Shown in pieces: positions 1-11,651 of a stretch of DNA of 64,000 nucleotides. The notes under the pieces were generated by a model. It did no database searches, was not told the origin of the DNA, and saw only the letters and a list, made by a program, of their open reading frames with translations. The DNA is from Apiotrichum sp. Y4204 (taxonomy: Eukaryota > Basidiomycota > Tremellomycetes > Trichosporonales > Trichosporonaceae). The first letter of the stretch is position 1. Each line of letters opens with the position of its first letter. The position numbers and the translations under genes are program-made. Where the stretch lies: contig JAMYHL010000049.1 of assembly GCA_025531455.1 (NCBI GenBank), positions 186,001-250,000 of the forward strand. Reading direction: 5' to 3'.

Positions 1-989
1 TCAGCGCCGGTCAGCTAAGAAGCATGTATGCTTGAGAGTCTGTTGAGCTGTTGATCTGTGGAACTGCAGGAGCTGTGGATCTGCGAGGTATCACGCGCCA
101 GAGTATCTGGGCCTTGACATCTGTCTGGACAAATCGAGGGATGAGACCGATTGTCCCGGAGTTGTCCTGGTGTTCTGCAGCGTTGCGCTTCGCGATCGTT
201 CGCGAACATCGATGCTGTGACACTCAGACGACACAACCCGGGTGGGGGAGGACAATAACGTCCATGAATCACGGGGGGATTGGACTGCAATGCGAAGCCA
301 CCCGGGCGGCGGCCGTGGTGAGCTCTGACCACAGCATTGCGGTTGACAAATGGACGGGCGGTAAGATGCGGAACGGAGAGGCGGAACGGGGACCGAAGCG
401 ACATCCAAGCGCCAAGCCGTGCTTGATGAGTGGCAGTTCCCGGTCAGAGATCAGAGCCTGGCCAAAGCTATCCAAAGTCATGGCCTTGGTCAGTGATGGA
501 GGCAGCGTCAACATTTGGATGTGTGACTCGTCACGCGGCTTGAGGTATTAGCACTGCCGCGAGAGCTGAGCTCTGTCGGGTTTTCCAGATGGCCAGATGG
601 TCGCGATCGTCATCACCGCCTAGCGCTCCACGGATCCACCATGCCCCAGAGCATCGCCGGTGCCAATCTCGACGATGGAAGTCGTACTTGGCCCTTGGTA
701 TGATGGGCAGCACAGCGTGATCGACGCGTCGACGCCAGGAATATTCAGAGATCGGAACCAGCGTCTTGGCAAAGATTAGTGCCCTAGCACTGGAAGACAT
801 CCACATGCCTCGAAGATCCCGGATCTAGGATCTAGAACATCTCAACTCTTTGCTCCCCCAGGACACTCCCACGCACTGACGAACCCTCGGCATCCCGGCA
901 TCCCGGCATGAGCCGCCACCGACCTGAACGACTCATGATCTCATGATTTTGTTTCCTCCCAACCATCACGACTGCATACCATCTACATC
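1..989. other. left flank, no gene recognised
   Basis: No reading frame here has splice signals or composition like the genes to the right. The last 150 bases are AT-richer and pyrimidine-rich and probably form the promoter and 5' leader of the gene starting at 990. Confidence 0.4.
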
Positions 990-2652
990 ATGCTCCGCCG
1001 CGGGCTGCTCGGCACACGAATACACCGCCCGCTGCGCGCGCTGACGCCGCGGACATTGGCGTCCCGGCTGCACAGCGCGGCGCCCTGTTCGACACCGGCA
1101 AAGTCGGCGAGTCCTAGCTCGAGCGCCTCGGGATCCAGCCCCACGCCTCCGACCGAGTCCTCCCCGATATCCGGCAAACATCCGTTTGAGGTCGGCGCCG
1201 GCGCGCGTGGCGCGTTCCATGATCCCGCTGCGGGGCCGAATAGCCGGCCTGCGGAGATGGACCAAGGAGGCGGGAAAGAGGGGAAGGACGGTGTGGTGGG
1301 GGAGAAGGGCGAGGCGGAGAAGGGGTGGAAGGGGGAAGGGAAGGGAAAGGAGCGCGGGGTGAAGAAGGAGACGGAAAAGGGGAAGCGGGAGGTCGAGCCG
1401 GAGGATAATTCGGAGCGCGATCCGGTGCGCGAGGGCGTGCGCGACCCCGTGCGTGGGCCAAGCAGTAGCCCGTTCCACGACAAGGAGAAGAAGGAAAAGG
1501 TGGAGCCTCGCGAGCACCGAGACTCTGGGGACGAGCCACCAGCTAAAGAAGCGGACACTGCGGAGCCACCACCAGAGGGCGAAGATATCCTCAACCTCCC
1601 CGAGATGCCGACGACCATCTCCCCGCGACACCAGCACCCGTTTGACACATACGCGTTCGTCTCGCGGCTCGAGCGTGCGGGGATGTCGCCGCACGCGGCG
1701 CGCTCGCTCATGGAGGGCGTGCGGAGTCTGATTGTTGTGCGGAGCGAGCGGGCGCGGGGGCGCATGCTGAGCGTCGAGGAGCTGGATAATGTGAGGGAAC
1801 CTAGAATCTATATCCAGTTGTGGTTGCTGACGGCAGGCGTCGTATCGATTCAAGGCGGCGCTCTCGGAGATACGTACCGAGCAGACATCGCGCGCACGCA
1901 AGGATGGCATTGCGATGCGGTCGGCTGTGAGCGCGATGCGGCGCGAGGTTGATGGGCTTGAGCAGCAGATGAAGGTCGACTTGCAGACCCTGCGGCATGA
2001 GTGAGTGTGATGCGTTCAGCTGTCGATTGGCGAATAGCTGGCTCACTGACACACAGCATCGACCTGGACCTTAACAACCGCAAGACCGACACGCGGTCCG
2101 ACATGAAGCGCTTTGATATCGGCAAGGAGGAGATCAACAATAAGTTCACCATCTCGCTCGGCGATCTCCGCACCGAGATCGAGAGCGCAAAATGGGATGC
2201 GACGAGGAGAGCTATCTGTGAGTGGAGAGGCTGGCATGGAAGGGTTCGACAATGGCTGCACCGTCGAACCTCCCTTTCCCCATCCTACCTCTATGCTTAA
2301 TACCCCGCTGACTCCAGCCATCATCGCCATGCTCGTCATAGGCGGTATCGCGCTCTCCACCCTCTCCCTCGCGCCCGCGACGCCGACACCCGTCGCTGCA
2401 GCGCCCACACCACCCGCGACGCGAGATATTGGCATTGGGACGGATCCTGAGGACATTGATGAGGAGCACCTACACGACCACAGCGAGCTCGTCGAGAAGC
2501 GCCTAGAGGCACTGCTGCAGGATCGGTTACGGGAGCGCGAGGAGCGCGAGCGTGAGCGATTCCGTGACCGCCAGATGGCAAGGGAGGGGCCGCGCGAGGT
2601 GGACAAGGACGCCGTCACTGTTCCTCAGGCTGATTATGCCGAACGCATTTAG
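990..2652 (+). CDS. DUF1640 / MCUR1-CCDC90-type mitochondrial coiled-coil membrane protein
   Basis: Predicted exons 990-1790, 1837-2000, 2057-2217 and 2318-2652 give 486 residues with all phases consistent. The N-terminus is Arg-rich and lacks acidic residues, like a mitochondrial presequence. A long Lys/Glu/Gly-rich spacer of about 170 residues follows. The family core starts at HPFDTYAFVSRLERAGMS (about residue 216), continues into a coiled coil (EIRTEQ, MRREVDGLEQQM, DLRTEIESAKWD), then one hydrophobic helix (AIIAMLVIGGIALSTLSLA) and a charged Glu/Arg tail. This is the order seen in yeast Fmp32-like and animal MCUR1/CCDC90 proteins, which are inner-membrane proteins linked to calcium uniporter regulation or cytochrome oxidase assembly. 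The exact role here is inferred from family only. The spacer is unusually long. The gene converges on PEX14. Confidence 0.85.
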
Positions 2653-2825
2653 TTAGCCCAGCATTTAATCGCACATCTCATAGCATCTGGACCTTCGCAT
2701 CACTGCATAGACCATGAACATGTACGCACTACTGCACCGCTCTAATCGCACAATCACAACCAAATGAGCCTGCCCCTCCAGACGCAACCTGAAATCCTCA
2801 AATCCTCTCTCCACATTTCACACGT

Positions 2826-4139
2826 CTACTCCTTGGTGGGGCTCGATGCGCCGGACGCGGAGGCCGAGGCGGAGGGAGTCATGCTCGGTGTGCCGCTGGC
2901 GGAGGCGACCGAAGCGGCGGTGCCGTTGGGCGAGGAGGCGGCGAGCTGCCACGCAGGAATGGAGGCCTTGCCGCGAGGGGCGAGGAGAGCGTTGGCAGCG
3001 CTCTGGGTGGGGGTGGGAGTAGGGGACGCGGCGCCAGAGGCAGAGTCGACATTGGTCGACGAGCCCTGGCGGGCGACAAGAAGCGTCTTGAGCGAGCGGA
3101 GCTCGTTCTGCAGCTCGGTAAGCGCCGAGGACTGGGCCGCGGCGTGCTTCTCAATCATGCGGGGCACAAGCTCGCGGACACTCTCGACCTCGCCGCGGAC
3201 CTCGCGCATGTCGTCGCGCCACCGCGCCTCCGCGTCCCGTACGGCGCGCGCAGCAGCCTCCACATCGTCCAGCGCTGAGGCGACACGCTGCCGCTCGCCC
3301 TCGGCGGCTGCTGACAGCGCTGCCGTCTCTTCCCTCAGCTCGTCGAGCGCCTTCTGCGCGGCATCGTACTGCGACGAGAGCTCCGTCGATGTCTCCTGGA
3401 ACGCGGTCGATGAAGGCGGCTTGAGATGCGGGACAAGGTATTTCTGCGTGATTAGTTGCGTGTCTGGGCGGCCGTCCAAATTGCTCCACTCACCCTCGCA
3501 AGAGCGCCAAGGCCGTACACCACACCGCCTGACACAACTGCCATGATCTGTCTCCGTTAGCTTGCCGAACGTTATGAAACCCACAGCTACTCACAAAGAT
3601 ATCACGCCAGTCGCGCTTGGGCGGCTCGGGGGGCGGGGGAACGAAGGCCTGGAAGCCGTAGTTTGGAACCTGGGCCGGGCGGGCGTATGCTGGAGGGGGG
3701 ACGGGGGCGCTCTGGAGCACAGTGGAGGAGGGGTTGGTAGACTCGCTAAGCGCCTGCTGGATCTCCGACTCCGTCAAGCCCTTGCCCTGGAGGAACTGTA
3801 TGCGCTCCTGGAGCGACGAAGACTGGACCTGTGACGGTTAGTAATTGTCGCATACCCGTGTGAAGAGCGCGTGAGACTGTGTACATGCAGCAAGTTGCGG
3901 TTGTTAGGCTCGGCTGTCACAATTCCAGATCTGTTTTGTCCACTTCACCACATTTCTCCAAGCAGAGTGGACATGGTCGTTGACTGTACCGGCCGGTGCC
4001 CACCGTGCGGCTCCCCGAATTCCGCACGTGAGGGAAGACACCAAAACCGCTGCGTATGATCACAAAAACGCACCTTTGGGTCCTGGAGGAAAAGGACGGC
4101 ATTGCGGATTAGCTCCTGCCTAGACGATGACCCGTCCAT
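2826..4139 (-). CDS. PEX14: peroxin-14, peroxisomal import docking protein
   Basis: Exons on the minus strand are 4139-4074, 3828-3595, 3547-3494 and 3443-2826, giving 323 residues. The N-terminal domain (SSRQELIRNAVLFLQDPK, then LQERIQFLQGKGLTESEI, residues 4-45) is the conserved Pex14 domain that binds WxxxF motifs of the PTS1 receptor Pex5 and also Pex19. A Pro-rich linker, a hydrophobic helix with GG/GxxxG spacing (IMAVVSGGVVYGLGALA, encoded almost entirely by the 54-nt third exon) and a coiled coil (about residues 125-230) follow, with an Ala/Ser/Pro-rich tail. Domain order and length fit fungal Pex14. The start was chosen because the Pex14 domain begins just after it, although the frame is open upstream through a repeat-encoded stretch. 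It acts at the peroxisomal membrane in the docking complex. Confidence 0.93.
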
Positions 4140-4240
4140 GGTGTTCAAAAGAGGGTGTCGAAACGACCGGTTAGTAGTTGTTGGAGAGAAGGAGGAAGAG
4201 AGGAATGGCAAAAGTCGACCGGGCGGCGAAGGTGGTGTGG

Positions 4241-4264
4241 ATCCATCCATCCATCCATCCATCC
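4241..4264. repeat. (ATCC)6 microsatellite
   Basis: Six perfect tetranucleotide copies lie about 100 bp upstream of the PEX14 start codon. Read in the PEX14 direction they are GGAT repeats in the leader. Confidence 0.95.
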
Positions 4265-4559
4265 ACGGGGCTCACGGACTTGCGGGGATAAGAGACGGAG
4301 CCGGGGCCGATGACCGGCATTGGGAAAGACCAGTCAGTCATGTGCAGCCAGTGGCCAGTGGATCAGTGTGGGGTTTTGGGCACACCCAGCGTGGGAACCT
4401 GTCTGCTCGGCTGGCGCTATAAGCGGCGGATACGACATTATGATGGAATGCTAATGGGACCTCTAATGCCTTGCTGCATTCTAATGACCATTTGCTTCCG
4501 TTATCATCCCACGCGAACCTCCGCGGACATGGCCCAAATGTTTAGTTTACGTAAAGCAT

Positions 4560-4565
4560 CACGTG
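4560..4565. promoter_or_regulatory. CACGTG E-box-like hexamer
   Basis: A CACGTG core in the PEX14 upstream region. In fungi this palindrome is a target of bHLH factors such as Cbf1. Occupancy is not known; a single hexamer can occur by chance. Confidence 0.3.
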
Positions 4566-5128
4566 CACAGGCATCGCCTCTAGGTGATGATAAGTTAATC
4601 TGAGACGCGATCGACGATTAAGGATCAATACAAACCGGTGTGATTTGTATCCTATTTGACATCGCCACCGGACGCCACTAAAAGTTCCGGCCCCCACCTC
4701 GAGGTATGGAGCCCAGAGCTCCAAGAGGGCCCCGCCGAGAGAGCGCGTCACCCAAAAATAGGAGAAGCCAGGAGAAGAGAAGGGAGAGGATACACGGACG
4801 CAGAGGGGGGGTGCTGTGCAAGAGAGCAGGGAGTGACTGCTGCACCAGGAGATCAGGAGATTTGGGCAGCGCATGACGCTCCTTGCGCGCTCCAGGCACA
4901 CCACCACACCAAAAGATCCGCGCCCCCACACCCTCCTCAACGGCGTCGATTTGGGTTCGTGTCAGATCATCACATGGACCACTACCACCATCACCACCCC
5001 ACCACTAATAACGTCCCCTGGTTTCTTCTCTTCGCTCTCATCTCCTCTTCATCACCTCAATCTTACCCTCACACAGACACCGCTCACACCCTCTTGTACT
5101 CTCCATCGCTCCATCCCGCGCAACCATC

Positions 5129-7550
5129 ATGACGCAGGACAGAGCCACGTCCGGCAAGGATCTCAAGAATTCCGTGAGCACACAAGAATTACTGTTATCC
5201 ACTGGTCCTAATGCCAGTTCCTCAACACCGCTGGCGACCTCTGGCACTCGAGCACCACCCAACGTGTAACCCAAACAATCAGTGAGCTTGCACGAAAGCG
5301 TTGAGCTGACCAGCAGAGAAGAAGGTTAGTGAAAACTCTTGATGCTCCGCGTCGCGAACGGACACCACGCGCTGGAGTGCTACACGTCCGAGGGCCCCTG
5401 CGCTCAGCTGTGTTGCCGGAATCGCGGAATTCTGTGTCATCCACGTTTTTGTCTCTCATACCGGGCCCAGGCATCGATTCCCCGCGTTTTGTAACGCTTT
5501 ACTGACATGGTTCTTACAGACTGGCGTTGACCTCAATCCTGTTGGCAAGTACCTCCCCCCGAAGAAGCCCAACGATGGCCAGCCTGGTCAGTTTGGTCAG
5601 CCCGGTCAACCAGGCCAGCAGGGTGGCCAACAGCATTATGCTCCCATTGGGTACAGCTCCCCTATCCCTCACCAGTGGCAAGCTCCACACCACCATCCCC
5701 CGTATGGACAGCAGACTCCACTGAGCCCAACGACAGCGACGAACACTGCGAGCGACATTCCTCCTGCCACCAATCAGCCTGGCTCTTCCACCTCGCCGCA
5801 GCCCCCGCAAGGCGGAGCTCAATACAACCCCACGTACCCGACCCGTCCAAGCAAATGGGCACAAAAGCTCTCGGCGCAGCAACAGTTCGCCTCCAGCACG
5901 GCACCAGTCGCGGCCCAGACGACTGGGGGCAGCTCGGGAGGTGGATATAACACGGCGCCGATGAGCTCAGATGGACTTTCGCACCAGTTTTCACAGGTGT
6001 CGTTCAACCAGTCTCTCAACGCAACGCAGCCTCTGCCTCCCCCGCCTCAGCATCCGGCTTCCCGTCCGCCTATCAGCCCAAATGCCACGGGACCCGGTGG
6101 ACCAGTTCACCAGATTTATGCCCCTGCGCCGACGCCGTCATCCCCAACCATGCAGCATCAGCAGCAGTATGGATCTATGATTCCGCCGCCATTGCCGCCT
6201 CACCGGCCCAACTCCACCGGTCCCCAGTCGCCTCCTTTGGCTGCTCAATCGCCGCACTTCAACCCTCAGTCTCCGCCTATCAATCCTCAGTCGCCTCCCC
6301 TTACCCACCAGTCTCCACCTATCAATCCGCAGTCTCCGCCAATTTTTGGTCAACCTCCCGCTCAATCGTACTTCGCACACTCTCAGCACTCTGGTGACTC
6401 CTCTGGGCAGCCACTCTCGCCCGGTCTACAGAACCAATGGCAGCAGACCGATACGCCCCAGGCATCTCAGTGGACTCCTACGCAAACCCAATCCTTCACT
6501 TCCGGAGCAGCACAAGCGCCGCAGAACCAGTACTCCGGTCATCAGCAGTGGCAGCAATCTGGTGCTTCAGAGCAGACGGGCTCGCCCCGGCCTGAGCACG
6601 CTTCTCCCCAGTTTCAGCACACCTCACCCCCACTTCAACACACTCAGTATCCTGGCCAGCAGCAATGGCAGCAGCCTGGGGGCCCAACTTCCTCCGGCTC
6701 GCCTCCGCCAGGACAAACGTCGCCTGCGCTTCACCACACCCAGGGCCCGCAGCAGTCGATGGGCCAGTTTGCTCAGCAGTCTGTCGTCCCTTCGCCTCCG
6801 CCCCAGCAGTCTCATGCTCAGACTCATACACCTCCCCCTCAGCCTCAGGCGCAACCTGCTCAGCAACCTGCTCCTGTTCAAGCGCAGAACCAGAGTCCTC
6901 CCCCACAAGGACAGACCCAGCCGACCGCTGAGCCCCAGCAGCAGCCTGGCAGTGCCGCTGTTTTGAACCCCGCCATTCCAGCTGACGCTCCTCCCCCGTA
7001 CGAGCTCATGGGCGAAGGTGGATCGTCGGTTCCTGCACCTGCTGCCCCTTCGGCAGCTCCCTCCGTTGCCCCGGCGATCGTCGTTGCCCAAACTCCTGCG
7101 CCTCCTCCTCAGCCTCAGTCTCAGCAGCAGCAGCAGCAGCAGCCGCCGCCGCAGACCACTGCCCAAGGCTATCCCAACGAAAAGTGGACGTACCGCCGAG
7201 AGTCGGAGGCGGGTGGAGGAAGTTCGTCGATGGCTGGACCCTCGTCCGCAGGTGCTTCTTCATCTGCAGGTCCTTCCTCGTCCGCTGGACCTTCCTCCGC
7301 GGGTCCTTCCCACCCTGCTACTCAGTCGTACCTAGCTGCGGCTTCCCCACCACTTCCTGTCGTGCCGCCTGCGCAATCCTCGTCACCTGCCCCTCCCTCG
7401 CAGCCTGCTGCTCAGCAGTTTGAGGCATACCAGCCTCAGGCGTATCGGCCTCCCGCTGAGGGCGACCCTGACTACGACCCCCATTACGCTCGCATCTATG
7501 CACTAGAAGCCGCTCAGGCCGTGGGCCATCACCAGCAGCCGCACTACTGA
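5129..7550 (+). CDS. large Pro/Gln/Ser-rich low-complexity protein with PY motif
   Basis: Predicted exons are 5129-5173, 5218-5281, an 8-nt microexon 5317-5324 and 5520-7550, giving about 715 residues. The first 60 residues are ordinary sequence (LNTAGDLWHSSTTQRVTQTI, then GVDLNPVGKYLPPKK) and may be the only folded part. The remainder is disordered. It has QPGQ repeats, a block of NPQSPP/HQSPP hexamer-like repeats (nt 6261-6345), a polyglutamine run near nt 7123-7142, and a Ser/Gly/Pro block with repeated AGPSS units. A PPPY motif sits at about residues 530-533, the ligand of WW domains such as those of Rsp5-type ubiquitin ligases. The microexon could instead start at 5314 (11 nt); both keep frame, whereas skipping it does not. 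I do not recognise the family. Confidence 0.8.
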
Positions 7551-7730
7551 TCAAACTCTTTGATAACGACATCCACAGAATGTTCACGAATACACGCTCC
7601 CATTTGTCGGTTTCCGTTGTCCACCGGTTGTTAGGCATAGACACAGGCTATCCCATCTCGGCTTCCTTGTCCAGGTTATTGTAATTACTCTTATGAACAA
7701 ATTAGTGTGGCCCATGTTGGTGTGGGTGAG

Positions 7731-7770
7731 GAATCGAGAGGAATCGAGAGGAATCGGGAGGAATCGAGGA
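7731..7770. repeat. 10-bp tandem repeat, four copies
   Basis: The unit GAATCGAGAG occurs four times head to tail with minor changes in copies three and four. It lies in the 3' flank of the Pro/Gln-rich gene. Confidence 0.9.
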
Positions 7771-8720
7771 GGGGGATGGAGGTAAGGCCGATGTCGAAGG
7801 GGTACGTGTGTTCTCGATGGTCTCTCACCTGCACTGCTCAAGGCATATCATAATCGGATCAGTCAGGCGATGACCGCGATAGCAAAACTCGAGTGGTCAC
7901 CCGAAACAAGCGAAGCTGATACCATCGCACACTTCCCCTCGGCATTCATCGGTTTGTGGCCTCAATCTCATGCCAATAATATTGGGAATGTATAACGCAT
8001 CGCGATGCGTGCCGTCTCAGCCGGGGAACATTCCCGAGATATGTTCCGATTGAATTGTCATCTGGAGAGAAATCCCCTCTCGCGTAGTGATGCCAAAGGC
8101 GTACTCCTGAGCCCAGGCCGCGGGCGAGTTCCGGCCAACCGCCTCCACTTTTGCTTGTCACAAGTCGAACCCCGAGCACCGAACGGACATCGGGCATCAG
8201 GCAATCGAACACTTCGCCCCCCCTGCGCATTATTCAGCTCGCCCGCCATGTCGGGGCGAAGTGACGGACGAGGCCAAACCGAGACAGAGACAAAGAGAAT
8301 GGGGACAAACTCGGGGTGAGAATAATAAGAACAAGACGAGTGGCGCGGGTCCGTGCCGCTACCTTCGGTGAGACATGGCGCGAGGCGCTTGCCAAACCGT
8401 TTAAAATCCTCCCCTGTTTGGTCCGAACCTCTGTCCGATGCTCGTTGGTCGTCGGGCTGATCCGCGGCTATCGTCGTATACACGTATAAGTCGCTTGCAT
8501 GCTCACGGACTCGCCAAGGACATGGCAGCTGGCACAGATCACGGACCTCCAGGACATGTGGTGAATAGTGGGCGGGGGCACATGGGGACAACGTTTCAGT
8601 ACCGGCGATCAGTGCGCATCGCGATCGGGGATCTTGATCGGCATTCTTCTGGGCGGGGGGCTAGACGGAACGCGGAGCTCTTAGCGCGGAAGTCCAGACA
8701 GCCCGCATTCCCTCCGCCTT

Positions 8721-8728
8721 TATAAAAG
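8721..8728 (+). promoter_or_regulatory. orphan TATA box (TATAAAAG)
   Basis: A consensus-quality TATA element follows a C/T-rich stretch, but no coding frame starts in the next several hundred bases. It could drive a noncoding transcript or be chance. Confidence 0.25.
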
Positions 8729-11565
8729 TCGGAGAAGGATCCCGACCATCTGGATGCTCGATATGCACGGTGCTAATCGACCGCGTACCTGTAAATCCAT
8801 GCCCTGAATTTTATGCGATGCGCTAGCCGATCGCGTAGATAGGTCCAGACCTATGGAATGTTCAGGCACGATTCCGTCATTCCGCCACTCCTCCGACCCG
8901 ATCCGTTCAAGTAGCTTGTCACATGTCCAGCGTACAGAGTTTTATGTTGGGTCTATTTTCTTGTCATGAGGCATTAGCGCATTAGACATTGGGGCTCCGA
9001 GATTTCTCCTGGTGGAAAGCGCCGCCTTGTGATCTCGGAGAACTCTGATTGCCCTGTTCACCGAGATGAGTGGGGTTTCCTGACGGGACGGCTTGGACGT
9101 GAGGGTGTGATGCTTAATGGCTGTATGATTGGCATCAGCGTTTTGGTCTGGTAGGACTTTTGGTCTGGTGGGATGAGCTCAGGTTGACTCGGCGCCGCTC
9201 CAACTTCCGAGATTATGAACTCTTGCTTTTGATCTCCCGGAGATACCACTACCTCCAGCGCTCGACATCCTAGATAGCATGCCCACCATCAAAATGCAGG
9301 ATACTTGGTGGGCAGCGGCGCTGATATCGGTGGCTTGTTACATGAATGTTATCTGGCGCGCCAGACCCCGATATCTTCAACTGCGACCGAGGGCTCTATA
9401 TTAGTTCAAGATTGGGTTGAGATACATGACTATGACGTTTCTCCTCGTCCGAAATCTCCGTGATGAGGTCGCTGAAGAGGTTACTACAACCTCGAGATCA
9501 GATCCGCGGAATCGTGCACGCCGTCTCCACCCCATGCTTCGGATTTCCGGTCCAGACGAACGGGTACGGTGCCCCGTCGTTCTTTACACATTGCAGCCTA
9601 CCACACCATTGGGTCCCGCCACGCGCCGCGGGCTCCGCAACGGATAGGGGGACCCCGCAATGAGCTTCGGCGTTGCTGTTCTTCGGCCTTCTTTGGGTGC
9701 CTTGGGCGGCGGCCAAGGTCCGTGGGATGGACCAGGAGTTGGACGGATGTGACTGGTGGATGTGGTGGGAAGGGTGGGAACGAGGGATCGAGACACAGCC
9801 GGCGGCAACGAGCAGCCAACGAGCGTTGGAAAAAGTGTGGTCAGGGAGCAACACGGCAACGCCGCCCCCAACTGGGCGTCGTGGGTCAAGTAATGGAGTG
9901 CTCGAGGGAGAGCACGCTACCGCTCGCTTGCGCTTGCCTGCATTGTCCTATCCGGTCGCGACATGTTGCGCGGCCTGTGATAGGCAGCGCCCAGAGGTCG
10001 GCACACCGAGCGCCGAGACGCCGATAGGTCTGGAGCGCAACTTTTGGTGCATGGTACTTTTGTCCCCCTTGGCTCCCTTGGCTCTTGGTCCCTTGGTCCC
10101 TGTGGGTTAGACCCTTTGGCAGGATGAGCCGAGGGCCGAAAGCCATAGAATGCCGGGAGCCGTGGTATGCTGCGTGCAGTCCCTGCAACTGCGGCGGCAG
10201 ATGCGCCCAGTTGCGCGGCCTGCGCCGCTGCGATAACGGATGATCCGATCAGCTGATGGCTTTGGCTTTGGGGCACGGCGGGCATCATTAGCATGTATTC
10301 TGGAAGTGAAGCTGCGGTGATGCGGTGACTGAAGCACGGAATGGCCGACCAAGTGAGCGCGCAATCGAGCAATCGCGAGCAACATTCCCACCGGGGACCG
10401 GGCACGTTCCTCCCACAAAGTTCGGAATCCACTGCACCTTCCATGTATTTGATAGTACCAAGGCTCGGACGCGATTCCGTGGCTGTTGTAAGTGTCTGTG
10501 CAGGAAATGTTTGCCTGCATTGGCGCCTCGCCTCATCGAGTGCAGGAGGTCAGGGGGTCAGGAGGTCTGGGGCTGTCCATGCAGCTGGCAATTGGCCGAT
10601 CACAACTGGGAACAAAGCGTGGCGCATCAAGTTACCGAGCCTGCGTCTACAAGCACGTACATGCGGCACTACAGCGGGGCATGGCAGACACCCCTCACCT
10701 GTTCTTCTGACCCAGTGACAGTTGCTGTCTAAGGGCCTGTGCATGTTGGCTGACATGATGGCATCTGATTTGCGTTTGCTGCGACTTGTTTTCTCTTTAT
10801 TCCTCGCTGTCTGCTGTGCGCCCACACCATGCCACCAAGCCACTCGGAGCGGCTCTTGGAAAATACGGACCTGCCGCGGGGCATGGGATGGGGGAGCAGC
10901 CTCGATCCGCTCGCCAAAGATTGCCTCGTCGAGATAACCTCTCCAAGCTCGCCAAACGACGTGCCTGGGCTCAAACCTAAGACAACCTCTTGCAGGCTGC
11001 CGCTTTCCTATGCTGTGGACACCATGCCTAGGGCCGCAGTGATGCCATCTCAGGGCCGAGCCAAGACATCGGAAGAAGCTGAAATGGCTCCTCAACCTGC
11101 CGTCCCTGGAAACACAAAGGCAACTGGGGCACGAGACATGGCCATTGCCGCTTACCCCCCTCTCCTGCCCATTCCGCCCCGATGTGTCTCTGGATGTAGC
11201 GAGTGCGCAAATTAGCAAAGAAAAACATGCGCACACGACGACAAGCGGTCTTTTGGCGGCCACGGGCCAGGGGGCACGACGCAGAACATCCAAGACGGCA
11301 ACCCTAATCGGAACTCGTTGCCCTCCCACAGTTCCCCGACCTGTACTGTACCCCTCTGTTCCACCTTGTTCGCACCCGTGTCGGTCGGCGGCTATCGTCG
11401 GAATGCAAACGCCACGCAAAGAACAGGATCGGGGCCGCGGCGCGGAGTGTGTGGGGAGTGCGGGGCCGCTCGAAGCCCCAATGTCGGTAAGATAACACAT
11501 CTTCGCTCTCCAGGCACTTTGCTTGCTCGACGGGTCTCGTTTCTGGCAGAACCGAGAGATCAACA

Positions 11566-11572
11566 TATATAT
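11566..11572 (+). promoter_or_regulatory. TATA-like element of the permease gene
   Basis: TATATAT lies about 80 bp upstream of the permease start codon, a usual position for a fungal TATA element. A GATAA core at 11491, a binding motif of GATA-type nitrogen regulators, lies about 75 bp further upstream. Confidence 0.4.
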
Positions 11573-11651
11573 TTCGTGGCCCGCCCAGACGGTAGTAGCT
11601 CTCCCCAACTTTCACCTCACTACACTCTCTATTCCTCGCCCTCGAATCAAC

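Larger units (their letters stand above)
4140..5128. other. divergent intergenic region, PEX14 / Pro-Gln-rich gene
   Basis: This is the shared upstream region of two divergent genes. It contains an ATCC microsatellite and a CACGTG hexamer. A C/A- and pyrimidine-rich tract from about 4960 to the ATG at 5129 looks like a fungal 5' leader. No coding signal was seen. Confidence 0.5.
7551..11651. other. 4.1-kb region with no convincing coding gene
   Basis: No open frame here has fungal-looking composition, splice structure or a recognisable domain. The longest frames are Arg/Ser/Pro-rich antisense-type reads. The region holds a 10-bp tandem repeat, a TATAAAAG element at 8721 that could start an unannotated transcript, and the promoter of the permease at 11652, including a GATAA at 11491. 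It may host a noncoding RNA or a long regulatory region. Confidence 0.4.

Noticed and set aside
966..1910. Arg/Leu-rich frames antisense to the DUF1640 gene
   Set aside because: They are complements of the Lys/Glu/Gly-rich spacer and carry no domain pattern.
10550..11608. 352-codon open frame on the minus strand upstream of the permease
   Set aside because: It is Arg/Ser/Cys/Trp-rich without conserved patterns or splice structure, and overlaps the permease promoter. Chance open frame in GC-rich DNA.
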